The notes: generated by a model from the letters alone, not told the origin. DNA of 64,000 nucleotides from CAINVV01 sp037137375 (GCA_037137375.1 JBAXKJ010000009.1:62001-126000), one strand, 5' to 3'; counted from the stretch's first letter, positions 45,405 to 55,051 are shown. Translations and numbers: made by a program.

Positions 45405-46397
45405 TTATCTGAATTTGTTCACATAATTGAGGAACTTCTTCGCGGTAGCGTCCAGGTTGGCAATCGAACCACCACCGTCCAGGACTTCGCACATCTCGTA
45501 GACCAGGTAACCCTGGTAGCCGATCTCTTTCAGGGCACCGATGAATGTTTCATAGTCGATGATACCCTCGCCTACGGCCGTTGCCCGCATCACGGGTTTA
45601 TCAGCCACATAATTAGTGAGCTGATTCTCATAATGGTACCTCGGCATTGTGACGTAATCGGCGATGATGGTGTTCACGATAAAGGGCTTCATCTTCAGTA
45701 CCGAATTTCTTATTTCTTCTTTGGAAAGTCCTTCCAGCGTGGGTGACCAGGCATCCCAGCCTGCTTTGACATTGGGATGATTGATCTCTTTCAGCATCCA
45801 GTACATGGCGTCGTGGTGCAGGGCGATGTCGTGGTGGTTCTGGACAACCAACGTGACACCATATTTCTGAGCTTGTTTGGCAGCCATGGTGATGCCCTCC
45901 ACAACGAGCGCATATTGTTTATCGTAGGGTACGCCGGGGCGTTCATAACCCGTAAAAATCCGCACCATTTTGGTGCCCAAGTCATTGGCGAGTTCGGCAA
46001 GCTGTCCGATGTAGGCGGCCTGGATTTCGGTATGCGGGATGCCGGGTTTGTCGATTCCGGCCGTGAAATCGGAGTAACCGGCGAGTCCGACGAGGGTAAG
46101 TCCCAGTTCTTCAATTCGTTTCCTCAGCTTGGCCCTGGCGGGTTTGTCGTAGTCGATTAGCGAGAGATGAGGTCTTTTGGCCATCAGCATCACTCCGTCG
46201 AAGCCCAGTTCTTTGGCTTTAACCAGAAATTCATCGACCGTTAATTGGGCTTGTCCGCGCCAGATTCCGGCATAACCGATGGAATGCAGGCAGGTTTTCA
46301 CTTTGAAATCTGAGGCTTTCCCGGTAGGGATTGCCTGAGCATAAATAATAGAACAAAAGGATATTAACGCAAATCCGGTTAATAGAAGTTTTTTCAT
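45405..46397 (-). CDS. Secreted sugar phosphate isomerase/epimerase-like TIM-barrel protein
   Basis: A 330-residue protein with a signal peptide (to about IIYAQA) and an AP-endonuclease-2/xylose-isomerase-like barrel. Metal-ligand candidates are in VVQNHHDIALH, KAGWDAWSP and YLVYEMCEVLDGGG. Exported members of this family are common in polysaccharide loci of Bacteroidota; the reaction is not known. It is divergent from the esterase-Sir2 pair. Confidence 0.88.
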   Translation of the reverse strand: MKKLLLTGFALISFCSIIYAQAIPTGKASDFKVKTCLHSIGYAGIWRGQAQLTVDEFLVKAKELGFDGVMLMAKRPHLSLIDYDKPARAKLRKRIEELGLTLVGLAGYSDFTAGIDKPGIPHTEIQAAYIGQLAELANDLGTKMVRIFTGYERPGVPYDKQYALVVEGITMAAKQAQKYGVTLVVQNHHDIALHHDAMYWMLKEINHPNVKAGWDAWSPTLEGLSKEEIRNSVLKMKPFIVNTIIADYVTMPRYHYENQLTNYVADKPVMRATAVGEGIIDYETFIGALKEIGYQGYLVYEMCEVLDGGGSIANLDATAKKFLNYVNKFR

Positions 46398-46486
46398 GGT
46401 ATTGTAATGCTTGAGGATTTTTCAGGACTACCAAGATAATAAATGCCGTTGATTTTGTATGTTTATGACAAATTAATTTCACCGTC

Positions 46487-47482
46487 ATGATTAAACGAAT
46501 TCTTAAAAAGGTATTGGTAGTCCTACTCGCCGTCTTCGTACTTTTCGTCGTGCTGATGTCCATTCCAAGAATCTGGTCAGCCCTAAATCCGAAAAAAGCG
46601 CCGATGGGCTATTATTTTGAGACTCCAACCTTATTGGCACTCGTCACCGGACTCGAGTCATTGATCGACAAGGCTCCTCCTGTACCTGAGAATGTTATCG
46701 AAACGAAAAACGTTGAATACAAGAATATCAATGGGAAATCCCTGCAAATGGATATTTATCAGCCGAAGGGGCTCACGAAACCCGCGCCATTGCTGGTATT
46801 TATCCATGGAGGAGGATGGAAAGGCGGTCAACGGTCAGATTATCTCGTTTACCTCACCCATTTTGCTAAACTGGGATATGTGACGGCAACAGTTTCCTAT
46901 CGTTTGGTCGGCATTGCGCCCTATCCCGCCTGCGTCGAAGATATCAGGGATGCCGTTCAGTTCTTGTATCAGAATGGTGAAAAATACAATTATGATCCGG
47001 ACCGCATATGCCTGATTGGTGGATCTGCCGGTTCTCATCTGGCCATGCTGACTGGTTATGGGTGGACAAGAAAGGATGCACCTGTGGATACGACTGCCGT
47101 AAAAGGCATACAGCATAAAATAAAGGCCGTTGTGGAAATTTACGGTCCGGTAGATTTTACCACCGAATATGCCAGAAACCACTCCCTGATTACAGGTTTT
47201 CTCAAACACACTTACCAGGAAGCTCCCGAAATATTCGTCGAAGCTTCTCCGATCACCTACGTCAGCAAGAACTCCCCTCCCACCCTTATCCTTCAGGGCA
47301 CCAGAGACATGCTCGTTCCCTGGACCCAGGCTGAATTGCTAAAGAAAAAACTGGATAGTTTTGGGGTGCCGAATGTTTACTGTCTCGTACCAGGATGGCC
47401 CCACACGATGGATATCGACCTCAGGGTGAACAAATATTTCAAGGCCTCTATGGCAGATTTCTTTGAGAAATATGTGAAATGA
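46487..47482 (+). CDS. Membrane-anchored alpha/beta-hydrolase esterase (HSL/BD-FAE-like)
   Basis: A 331-residue protein with one N-terminal TM helix (about 7-27). The oxyanion motif is HGGGWKGGQ, the nucleophile elbow GGSAGSH, the acid is in QGTRDMLVP and the histidine in GWPHTMD. This is the hormone-sensitive-lipase-like or bifunctional feruloyl/acetyl esterase group. It probably faces the periplasm and deacylates sugars. Its stop overlaps the Sir2 start by four bases (47479-47482), an uncommon pairing. Confidence 0.9.
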   Translation: MIKRILKKVLVVLLAVFVLFVVLMSIPRIWSALNPKKAPMGYYFETPTLLALVTGLESLIDKAPPVPENVIETKNVEYKNINGKSLQMDIYQPKGLTKPAPLLVFIHGGGWKGGQRSDYLVYLTHFAKLGYVTATVSYRLVGIAPYPACVEDIRDAVQFLYQNGEKYNYDPDRICLIGGSAGSHLAMLTGYGWTRKDAPVDTTAVKGIQHKIKAVVEIYGPVDFTTEYARNHSLITGFLKHTYQEAPEIFVEASPITYVSKNSPPTLILQGTRDMLVPWTQAELLKKKLDSFGVPNVYCLVPGWPHTMDIDLRVNKYFKASMADFFEKYVK

Positions 47483-48171
47483 AACGATTAGTCATTCTTA
47501 CCGGAGCCGGGATGTCGGCCGAAAGTGGCATCCGTACCTTCCGCGACTCCAATGGATTATGGGAAGAATATGATGTGATGGAAGTCGCCAGCATCGATGG
47601 ATGGCATAAAAATCCAGAGTTAATCCTTCGTTTTTACAACGAACGCAGGAAGCAAATGTTCTCCTGCGAACCAAATAAAGGCCACCTGCTGCTAGCTGAA
47701 CTGGAGAAACATTTTGAGGTCCGGATTATTACGCAAAATATTGATAACCTGCACGAAAAAGCAGGCTCGTCGCATGTGCTTCACCTCCATGGCGAACTGA
47801 CCAAGGCCAGGAGTTCCATCGATCCATCGCTTGTCTATACCATTGGTAATAAGGAGATCCATTTGGGTGAAAAATGTGCGAAAGGAAGTCAGCTGCGACC
47901 CTATATCGTCTGGTTCGGAGAAGCCGTTCCTGCCATGGACGAAGCTATTCCACTCGTTGAATCGGCTGATATTCTGTGTGTCATCGGCACTTCGCTCAAT
48001 GTTTATCCTGCGGCCGGGTTGTTGAACTACGCATCGGCCGGCTGCCCGATCTTTCTGATCGATCCTGCTCCCCCATCTGACCTTCCCCGCAGGGTTAAAG
48101 TAATTGCCAAAGGTGCAGGTGAAGGCGTCGCGACATTTATGGCAGCAATTTTACCACAAAAATCTGCTTGA
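47479..48171 (+). CDS. cobB: Sir2-family NAD-dependent protein deacylase lacking zinc cysteines
   Basis: A 230-residue cytoplasmic sirtuin: GAGMSAESGIRTFRD (NAD loop), TQNIDNLHEKAG, catalytic His in HLHGEL, and IGTSLNVYPAAGL. The YNERR stretch supplies the Tyr-x-x-Arg pair typical of class III enzymes that remove succinyl/malonyl groups. The zinc ribbon is degenerate: the region from HLHGEL to LRPYIVWFGE has only one Cys, so the structural Zn(Cys)4 is absent. Fold stability must come otherwise. It is coupled to the esterase upstream. Confidence 0.92.
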   Translation: MKRLVILTGAGMSAESGIRTFRDSNGLWEEYDVMEVASIDGWHKNPELILRFYNERRKQMFSCEPNKGHLLLAELEKHFEVRIITQNIDNLHEKAGSSHVLHLHGELTKARSSIDPSLVYTIGNKEIHLGEKCAKGSQLRPYIVWFGEAVPAMDEAIPLVESADILCVIGTSLNVYPAAGLLNYASAGCPIFLIDPAPPSDLPRRVKVIAKGAGEGVATFMAAILPQKSA

Positions 48172-48208
48172 AAATATTTCCGTTCTCCTGGTCTTTGACT
48201 GATACACA

Positions 48209-49492
48209 TCACTTAGCAACAGCCGTTACTGGAGCAGGACTTTCCTTCGCCAGCTTCAATGCCTCCTCTTCATAAATATTGCCAGTCATCTCTCCCAGTG
48301 AGGTACGGCTCACATAGCTGTAACGATCGAAACTATTAAAATCTTCCTTTGTCAGCATATATCCGAAGGCATCATTGGTCAAACCAAACAGCATCGGCTG
48401 CACTGTATTCATTTTTCTCTTGACATAAAATCCAATGTTGGGCAACGCCTCTCCCGGAATGGTCAAAATTTGTGCCTTTCCTATATTCAACAGGTTGATC
48501 CTGGTATTGATAGAAGAGAAATCATTGTCTTTGGCCATGTCCGCCGCGAGGGGCGAATGTTTGAAAACAAAACGCATTTTTTCTGAATCGATTGGAAGTT
48601 TTATGATCCTGGATGTGCAAAAAATAGTTGCATTCTCATCGGCTTTTACCGGTTCAATGATTCGTAAAGCCTCATCTGCCATGAGATTTCCGATCCGGAC
48701 ACATTCTTCCCAATCGTTGGCTTCCTTTCCATTTTCGAGCCTGTTGTCGGCCGTTACCATCCCGCCTTGTGCGCTGTTCATGAAAATGGCCATCCCGCCT
48801 ATTTTCGATTCGACGCGGTCGTAAAGCGGTCCGCACAGATCAGGACTAATCAACTTGCGGTTAGTACCCAGGATTTCGGGGTGAGTAGCATAATTAATCA
48901 ACGTCGCAATAGGTTTACCTGCATTATTACCCGTAGTGGCAATTGCCTGAATCACACCCATCCGGGGATCGTACAACTTTGGAGCGTAGTAATTATAGGC
49001 AATTTTTCCTTTGGCTTCCGCCACCGCTGTCCTGATGGATGCAGGCTCCAGTCTTGAAACCGCCTCATTGACAGCCTCCGCCATCTGTCTGACACACCAG
49101 TCGAGATATTTCAGATCGGCGGCGGTATTCCCCTTTTCATCCGAAAAGCCATACGCGTCCGGACAACTATGTGCATGAGTAGCGCCGATAAGAATATTTT
49201 CAGGGGCAATACCTTTGATCAGCTTGCGGGAGCGGTCGCCCAAAAAGGCGGGCCATCCAATGTTATCCACACTGACAATGGCTATTCTTACTTTGCCTTT
49301 TTCCAGCACAAAAGCACGAACGGTCAACTTTCCCTTGATTCCTGTGGGAATTTCAGGAGAGCCCATTCCACCTGAAATCGGGATCAGGTGGTCTGGCGTA
49401 ATGTCTCTCATGGCAGCCCCGGCCTTCAGTGTCTGGGCGTTTAGATTAACACCGTAAAAAAGCAATAATAAAACAAGCAGTCTGAATTTCAT
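48209..49492 (-). CDS. Secreted neutral ceramidase-like amidase/hydrolase
   Basis: A 427-residue protein with signal peptide (to about GVNLNA). It matches the N-terminal domain of neutral/alkaline non-lysosomal ceramidase: AGAAMRDITPD, IVSVDNIGWP, and a metal-ligand ATHAHSCPD. Later His/Glu candidates lie in LINYATHPEILG. It lacks the C-terminal ceramidase domain and is shorter than true ceramidases (about 650), as in the versions found in sugar-use loci. The substrate is unknown. Last gene of a minus-strand run; the PHP gene stop is 12 bases upstream. Confidence 0.85.
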   Translation of the reverse strand: MKFRLLVLLLLFYGVNLNAQTLKAGAAMRDITPDHLIPISGGMGSPEIPTGIKGKLTVRAFVLEKGKVRIAIVSVDNIGWPAFLGDRSRKLIKGIAPENILIGATHAHSCPDAYGFSDEKGNTAADLKYLDWCVRQMAEAVNEAVSRLEPASIRTAVAEAKGKIAYNYYAPKLYDPRMGVIQAIATTGNNAGKPIATLINYATHPEILGTNRKLISPDLCGPLYDRVESKIGGMAIFMNSAQGGMVTADNRLENGKEANDWEECVRIGNLMADEALRIIEPVKADENATIFCTSRIIKLPIDSEKMRFVFKHSPLAADMAKDNDFSSINTRINLLNIGKAQILTIPGEALPNIGFYVKRKMNTVQPMLFGLTNDAFGYMLTKEDFNSFDRYSYVSRTSLGEMTGNIYEEEALKLAKESPAPVTAVAK

Positions 49493-49504
49493 AAAAGCAA
49501 TTGA

Positions 49505-50827
49505 TTAATAGAGATAAATTGGATTCGTATAGACCCATGGCAACCAATCCTTGCCTGGTTTAATTTCGACTTCGAGCCGGTAGGCGCCCTTTTTCAGTTC
49601 CTTGTCAAATGAATAGCTATAATCTTCATTGCTAGTCGTTTCGATTGTTTTGCCATCCTTAATCAGGATGAAACGCCCTGGAAATGGTGAAACTGCTGTC
49701 AGCTTTTTGAGTTCGCTGATTTTGATGGAATCTCCCATCATACCCTTCATCTTGCCATCTTGTCCGGCTCCAAAAAAGCAGAAACCGGTTGCATCAGCCA
49801 AAAATCTGAATGCGGTAAAGTGATGACCTTCAATAATATGATGTGAAATATTGCTCAGATTCAGGGAATCAGCAAAAAGGTAGTTCACCGAATTATTGAA
49901 GGATGTTTCATAGGTATTAACGATCATCCATTTGAAAATCCACCCATTCTTATCGGGTTCATGAAGCAGCCATTTGTTCCAGAAGGAGACTTTATAGATT
50001 CCAACAGGCTTAGTATCAATACCCATCAGTTGAATCCGGCCATCCGAAGTGTATTTTGCCCTGAAATTTACATTTTCATGCTCATCGACAGCAGAGAATC
50101 CGACGATTTTGCGATGGGTGTTGAGTGAATCCCACCGGGCCAAAATGGCGGTTTGCTTATCGAAAACAGTCCGGTATGCCCATGCCCGGTATTTGCTACC
50201 ATTAATCAGGAAGTCAGTAAGAATAGGCCATGTAGTCGTTTTGGTCTTCACATTCGTGTGAAAATTATAAATCTCCATGCCCTGATAATAGGGGTTGGCC
50301 CAATTGTGTGGCTCTTCGGTATGTGCATAGAATACGATGCCTCCATGGTTGACCAATTGTTTCGCAACCGTGTCCTTATCCGTTTTCCAGTCGACCACTC
50401 CGTCTTTCAAAGGCCAGGCATCGAAACCCTGCTTCTCACTTCCGGGTTCAAGGAGTATTCCATCATAAAAACCTCTTTTGTAACCTCTTGGAAAAGTATC
50501 CTGGTTTCCGTGCGGATGGTCCGTCAGGAAAATGAAGTTGATATTCCGAAGTTTTGCCGCATCGATCAGGTCGCTGATGGTCCCTTTGCTGTCGTGCGAC
50601 CAGTAACTGTGCAGGTGCATTACTCCCCGGTAGGTTTTCAGATCCGTTACCGAAGGGCATTCTTTCTTCTTCAACTGAAAGGCCTCCACCTGTTTCTGGT
50701 ATTGAGGGTAGGATACGAATCTGTGCCATATTGGTTTAGCAAACGCATATACCAACACGATCACCATCAACCCCAATAATGCCAAAAGAAAATATTTAAA
50801 TAGTAACAGTAGTTTTTTTCTCATCAT
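49505..50827 (-). CDS. Membrane-anchored PHP-domain metallohydrolase-like protein
   Basis: The start is ATG 50827 (or 50824), five to eight bases after GGAGG on the minus strand; a longer frame from 50857 covers the Shine-Dalgarno sequence. The product of about 440 residues has one N-terminal TM helix followed by a PHP motif (MHLHSYWSHD), TDHPHG and YAHTEEPH, which are metal-binding histidines of the PHP phosphoesterase fold. The C-terminal 120 residues look beta-rich. It lies between two ceramidase-like genes. The reaction is unknown. Confidence 0.82.
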   Translation of the reverse strand: MMRKKLLLLFKYFLLALLGLMVIVLVYAFAKPIWHRFVSYPQYQKQVEAFQLKKKECPSVTDLKTYRGVMHLHSYWSHDSKGTISDLIDAAKLRNINFIFLTDHPHGNQDTFPRGYKRGFYDGILLEPGSEKQGFDAWPLKDGVVDWKTDKDTVAKQLVNHGGIVFYAHTEEPHNWANPYYQGMEIYNFHTNVKTKTTTWPILTDFLINGSKYRAWAYRTVFDKQTAILARWDSLNTHRKIVGFSAVDEHENVNFRAKYTSDGRIQLMGIDTKPVGIYKVSFWNKWLLHEPDKNGWIFKWMIVNTYETSFNNSVNYLFADSLNLSNISHHIIEGHHFTAFRFLADATGFCFFGAGQDGKMKGMMGDSIKISELKKLTAVSPFPGRFILIKDGKTIETTSNEDYSYSFDKELKKGAYRLEVEIKPGKDWLPWVYTNPIYLY

Positions 50828-50862
50828 TTTTTCCTCCACTTTTGCATCCATTGCCAAATTAT

Positions 50863-50902
50863 CACATTAACACATTAGCAAATTAGCACATTATCACATT
50901 AT
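50863..50902. repeat. Octamer tandem repeat (CACATTAN x5)
   Basis: Five eight-base units CACATTAA, CACATTAG, CAAATTAG, CACATTAT and CACATTAT run across the end of the ceramidase-like gene (stop at 50894) into the gap before the PHP gene. The unit is not a multiple of three, so changes would shift the last codons. Confidence 0.75.
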
Positions 50903-52279
50903 GGCAATATCCGTCAAATGCCTGATCAGTTCCATGGCATAATCTCCCATGGTCGGACCGAACCATCCCATTAATTTAGGCTCATATTCATCCTGGTAAA
51001 AATACCTGCCGGGAACGATGTATCCAATGTAACTACCGTTGAAACTGGAAACCACAGCCTCATGACCTCTGGCGGCCATGGCATATTTGATCTGCAACGC
51101 ATATTCCCCGCTAAAATCGGATGGAGCAGATACCCAGACGAGTTTTCCGATCCTTACGACCTGAAAATATACATTCTTTGGTTCAGGCATCAGTTTGTTG
51201 CTCAGCCAGGTAGAAAGGTTGATCCGTGGCGTCAGGCGCAAATGGTATTCGGGTAATGTAACCCTTAAAGTAGCAGACGAAAAACTGGAACTATCATGGT
51301 AAGTGTTCAATGGCAGCCTCTTAATCAGGGTGTCTGCCAGAGACTCACCGATGTAACGCGCACTTTCGAATTCTTTACCCTTGCCACTTGGGCTTTGACT
51401 CCCTATTGAACCGGCACAAAATAATGCCATATCGAACGAACCTGCCTCCATTTTCCTCTCCCAGTAACCTGGATAATCGCCGCTGAACAGCATGTTGCCG
51501 GCTCCCTGGGTGGTTGCATGCGCCGAAAAAGAACCTATCACCGCCTTCCGTTTCCCTTTCTGATTAACAAGGATATAGGTGAAGTCGCCATTTTTTGTGC
51601 CTAATTCGCCAATGAAGCGATTCCTGGTAAGGTTGGCTGCCGCGAAACTGCCACAGGTTATTTGTGAGGCCGACAAATCGGAGACGGCCCCCAGAACAGA
51701 TTTTACGATGCAGTTCACCAGCCATTTCTGAATTTCGGGATTGGCTTTCCCGGCAAACTGCTCGCCGACAAAACCGGGTCCCCAGCCACCGATGCTGGAG
51801 TGACTGTGAGTGGCGGAAAATAATAGCTGATCCCTTGTGATTCCCTTTGCCGCAAGTTGTCCGACAGCCTCATCGATGATATTTGGAGGCATGATCAATA
51901 AATCGGCCCCGACAAAAACCATTTGCCTGGATCCTACTTTCAAGGCTACTGACCTGACAAATAGGCTATCGTGGACACCTGTTGCCGGCTTACCTTTGCG
52001 GTTGCCAAAACCTGCCAGGGGAACGACTTTAAACTTGCCGGCAGAAGCATCATCAACAGAATTATTGATGCCCGGAGTAATACTGATTTTACAGAAACCA
52101 GCCTGCAAAGCTGCAATTACCGGGATTTCAGTTTTCTTCAAACTATCCACCCGGCTCATCGTTTTCTTAAAATAGCTGGAAGTAATTAAAGGATCGTCTT
52201 TGACGGAACCTGTCAGCAGGAAAAAAACCAGTCCGAATACAGCTACTATAGCCAAAATAGAATAGAGTACCTTTTTCAT
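50894..52279 (-). CDS. Second neutral ceramidase-like hydrolase, membrane-anchored
   Basis: A 461-residue protein with an N-terminal hydrophobic segment (about 5-23) that may remain as an anchor. Ceramidase-like stretches: GFCKISITPG, FVGADLLIMPPN, SATHSHSSIGGWGPG and FSAHATTQGAGNML. It differs from the one at 48209-49492 but has the same TH(A/S)HS metal core. The last codons overlap an octamer repeat. It follows the PqaA-like gene by 30 bases. The function beyond amidase-like fold is unknown. Confidence 0.85.
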   Translation of the reverse strand: MKKVLYSILAIVAVFGLVFFLLTGSVKDDPLITSSYFKKTMSRVDSLKKTEIPVIAALQAGFCKISITPGINNSVDDASAGKFKVVPLAGFGNRKGKPATGVHDSLFVRSVALKVGSRQMVFVGADLLIMPPNIIDEAVGQLAAKGITRDQLLFSATHSHSSIGGWGPGFVGEQFAGKANPEIQKWLVNCIVKSVLGAVSDLSASQITCGSFAAANLTRNRFIGELGTKNGDFTYILVNQKGKRKAVIGSFSAHATTQGAGNMLFSGDYPGYWERKMEAGSFDMALFCAGSIGSQSPSGKGKEFESARYIGESLADTLIKRLPLNTYHDSSSFSSATLRVTLPEYHLRLTPRINLSTWLSNKLMPEPKNVYFQVVRIGKLVWVSAPSDFSGEYALQIKYAMAARGHEAVVSSFNGSYIGYIVPGRYFYQDEYEPKLMGWFGPTMGDYAMELIRHLTDIAIM

Positions 52280-52309
52280 TTATAATATTTTTATTGATAA
52301 GTATTAATA

Positions 52310-53680
52310 TCAGAGTACTTTAGTTGTATTTGACACAAAAACTCTGGTACTCGTCGTATAAGCAAGTCCCAAAGGAGATTTGTATTTTATATCGACATAA
52401 AAAGCCTTGTATCCAATGGTTGGATAATCAATCTGTGCCTTGATAACTGATTTATCTGTCACCGTAATGATTTTATTGGTCCAGGCATCGTTTCTGAAAT
52501 CCTGATCGGCAGTAGAAGTGGCACTCCAAAGTGTCACATCCAGCAGCAGTTCAGGGGTTGTATTTACTGTCAGGTTGATTTTTCCGCCGGCTTCAGTCAA
52601 CTGGTATTCGCATTTCGGAAGAACACTTTTGGTCAGCATAATACTGAAAAAGGCATTTAAAGTAGACAAAGCGGTTGTTCCATTGCCCAGATCATGGCCA
52701 GCATTTGGAGTATAGCAAAGGCGATTGTCGCCAGGAATATTATCAAGGTAATTCTTAACAGCATCGACAGGCCAGTATGGATCATTCGTTCCGAAGAAAA
52801 TCATTTTCGGCATGGTAAGGGAGGTCCGGTAAGAATAAGGATCTATCATGCTGACCAACTCGCTTCCACCTGGAGTACTAACCTGCTGAGCAATGCCCAG
52901 TTTCACATAATCCTGAATTTCAAAACTATAATCTCCCCAAACTTTTTTCTGATAATCGACATTAACAGGCATATTCAGGATGTCAATCACCATGGGGGCA
53001 ATAGCAATCACCCGGGAGTCAACGGCGCCGGTCAACCAGGTAGTCCAGCCCCTTTTTGAGGCGCCAGTCACCACAAAACCAGTCAGTTGCTTTCCTGCCT
53101 GTTTACTGAGAAACTCCTGTGATGCATCCATTGCCCTTACTGCACTTTTAGTCATTGGAAATAACAATGGCCAGTTAAAATCATGATCGCCAAGGTAATT
53201 CGATAGCGTCTTTGAAATGAGGGCGTCTTCAGTTAAACCATAAATCGGCTGATTTGGAATCTGCCAAAGAAGAATTACAGCTGCTTTTTGCATGAGCGCC
53301 ACGGAACCGGCGTATTGAATATCGCTGTCAGTGAACGGATGAGTATTGGGTAAACCATTGTTATTACTGCCTCCATTGATAATGAGTAATGCTTCAGAAT
53401 ATTGCATATTATCAGGAACAATAACCATCAGATCATGTGTCCATGGAATAGTCTGCCAGGTCTGAGAATTTAGTAGAAGCTGGTAGTAAGTCACCCCAAC
53501 CGCTTTAAGTTGGGATTTAAGTTCCCATTTGTATGTCGCATCTTTGTTGGATAAATAGGCTTTTAAGGCCGTTTCAGGGGTTATAGCGGTTGACACCTCC
53601 GACTGATCTTTTCTGCAAGACTGGGAAAAGATTAAGACGGCTACCAAATACAAACACCTTAAGAAGGCTCTTCTAATCAT
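52310..53680 (-). CDS. PhoPQ-activated pathogenicity-related (PqaA-like) hydrolase, lipoprotein
   Basis: A 456-residue alpha/beta-hydrolase-like protein. The signal ends in a lipobox (LIFSQSC, Cys22). It has IPWTHDLMVIVP, INGGSNNNG, the nucleophile elbow TGASKRGWTTWL, FGTNDPYWPVDA (acid) and NAGHDLGNG (histidine). PqaA-like proteins are named from Salmonella but their reaction is unclear. It is a tandem paralog of the next gene, 12 bases apart. Likely acts in the periplasm on esters of imported glycans; that is inference. Confidence 0.88.
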   Translation of the reverse strand: MIRRAFLRCLYLVAVLIFSQSCRKDQSEVSTAITPETALKAYLSNKDATYKWELKSQLKAVGVTYYQLLLNSQTWQTIPWTHDLMVIVPDNMQYSEALLIINGGSNNNGLPNTHPFTDSDIQYAGSVALMQKAAVILLWQIPNQPIYGLTEDALISKTLSNYLGDHDFNWPLLFPMTKSAVRAMDASQEFLSKQAGKQLTGFVVTGASKRGWTTWLTGAVDSRVIAIAPMVIDILNMPVNVDYQKKVWGDYSFEIQDYVKLGIAQQVSTPGGSELVSMIDPYSYRTSLTMPKMIFFGTNDPYWPVDAVKNYLDNIPGDNRLCYTPNAGHDLGNGTTALSTLNAFFSIMLTKSVLPKCEYQLTEAGGKINLTVNTTPELLLDVTLWSATSTADQDFRNDAWTNKIITVTDKSVIKAQIDYPTIGYKAFYVDIKYKSPLGLAYTTSTRVFVSNTTKVL

Positions 53681-53692
53681 ATTTTCAGTAAA

Positions 53693-55051
53693 TTACTCCT
53701 TTAGCAATACCTTTTTATCCGAAGACACAAACATTCTGGTGCATTGAGTGAAGTCTTCACCAAAGGGAGCCTTGTATTTCAGTTCTACATAAAAGGCCTT
53801 ATAACCTGATTTTGGATATTCAACCTCCACCTGAACTACTGATTTATTAGCTGAATTAAGGCTGACAAATCCCCATTTCTTATCACGGAATTCCTGATTA
53901 GAAGAACTAGTCGTAAACAGAAATGCATCCACAAGTTTTTCGGCGGTTGTGTTGACCGAAAGAGATATCTTTCCGTTCACTTCAGAAATTGAATAATTAC
54001 AGACGGGCAATTTCCCTTTTGTTACTGTAGTTCCGATTAAGGCACTAAGCGTTGCGAAGGCTCGCTTTCTATCTCCCTGGTCATGACCGGCATTTGGGGT
54101 GTAACAAATATGATTGTCACCCGGTATGTCATCTATGTAATTCTTTACTGCATCAACAGGCCAGTAATGGTCATTGGTACCCATGAAGAGTATTTTTGGC
54201 ATGGTAAGTGTCTTCCGGTAGGAATACGGATCGATCATTTTTTCCAGATCATTGCTTTTTGAAGTACCAAATTGCTGCGCAAGTCCGAGCTTTACATAAT
54301 CCTGAATTTCAATACTATAATCGCCCCAGACGACTTTTTGGTAGGGAATATTGACAGGCATATTGAGCATATCTATCACCATAGGACCTATTGCGACGAC
54401 CCTTTTATCGTTAGCGCCGGTAAGCCAGGTGGTCCAGCCCCGTTTAGAGGCACCTGAAACGATGAACCCTTTAATTTTTTTATGTACTTCTTTTTTAGAG
54501 AACTCCTGAACAATGTCCATGGCCCGCACCGCACTTTTTGTCATGGGGAACAGCAAGGGCCAATTATAATCGTGATCGTTCTGATAGTTATGCAGCGTTT
54601 TGGATATCAGGGCATCTTCAGTAAGATCCTCGTAAAGAGGCTGATTTGGAACTTGCCATAAAACAGCGATAACCGACTTGTTTACTTTCGACATTTTACC
54701 AAATTCCCTGGCCAGTTCATCGTTAAATTTATGAGAATTGGGAACGCCGTTCTTATTGCTTCCACCGGTGATAAAAAGCAAGGCATCCGTGTATTTCAGA
54801 TCGTCAGGAATCATGATCATCAAGTCGTGTGTCCAGGCAATTTTTTGCCATGTTTGAGAAGTATACTGGATTCTGAAATAGGTCAGTCCATCGTCTTTCA
54901 GCATGTCTTTTAATTCCCATTTAAAAGTGTTGTCGCCGTTATGAAGATAGGACTGCAAAGCCGTTTCCGGAATAACTGCCTTTTTAGTGGCGGTATAACC
55001 GGGTTGAAAAAGTACGAATGTTAATAGAAATGATAATAGTAGAAGTCTCAT
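53693..55051 (-). CDS. PqaA-like hydrolase, secreted paralog
   Basis: A 452-residue paralog of the preceding protein, alike over the whole length (for example SGASKRGWTTWLTGA, MVIDMLNMPVN, FMGTNDHYWPVDA, NAGHDQGD). It has a plain Sec signal peptide (to about GYTATK) without lipobox, so it should be soluble where its twin is lipid-anchored. The duplication with divergent anchoring suggests distinct locations for similar activity. The gene starts about 70 bases after the SusD terminator hairpin and probably begins a new operon running to 48209. Confidence 0.88.
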   Translation of the reverse strand: MRLLLLSFLLTFVLFQPGYTATKKAVIPETALQSYLHNGDNTFKWELKDMLKDDGLTYFRIQYTSQTWQKIAWTHDLMIMIPDDLKYTDALLFITGGSNKNGVPNSHKFNDELAREFGKMSKVNKSVIAVLWQVPNQPLYEDLTEDALISKTLHNYQNDHDYNWPLLFPMTKSAVRAMDIVQEFSKKEVHKKIKGFIVSGASKRGWTTWLTGANDKRVVAIGPMVIDMLNMPVNIPYQKVVWGDYSIEIQDYVKLGLAQQFGTSKSNDLEKMIDPYSYRKTLTMPKILFMGTNDHYWPVDAVKNYIDDIPGDNHICYTPNAGHDQGDRKRAFATLSALIGTTVTKGKLPVCNYSISEVNGKISLSVNTTAEKLVDAFLFTTSSSNQEFRDKKWGFVSLNSANKSVVQVEVEYPKSGYKAFYVELKYKAPFGEDFTQCTRMFVSSDKKVLLKE

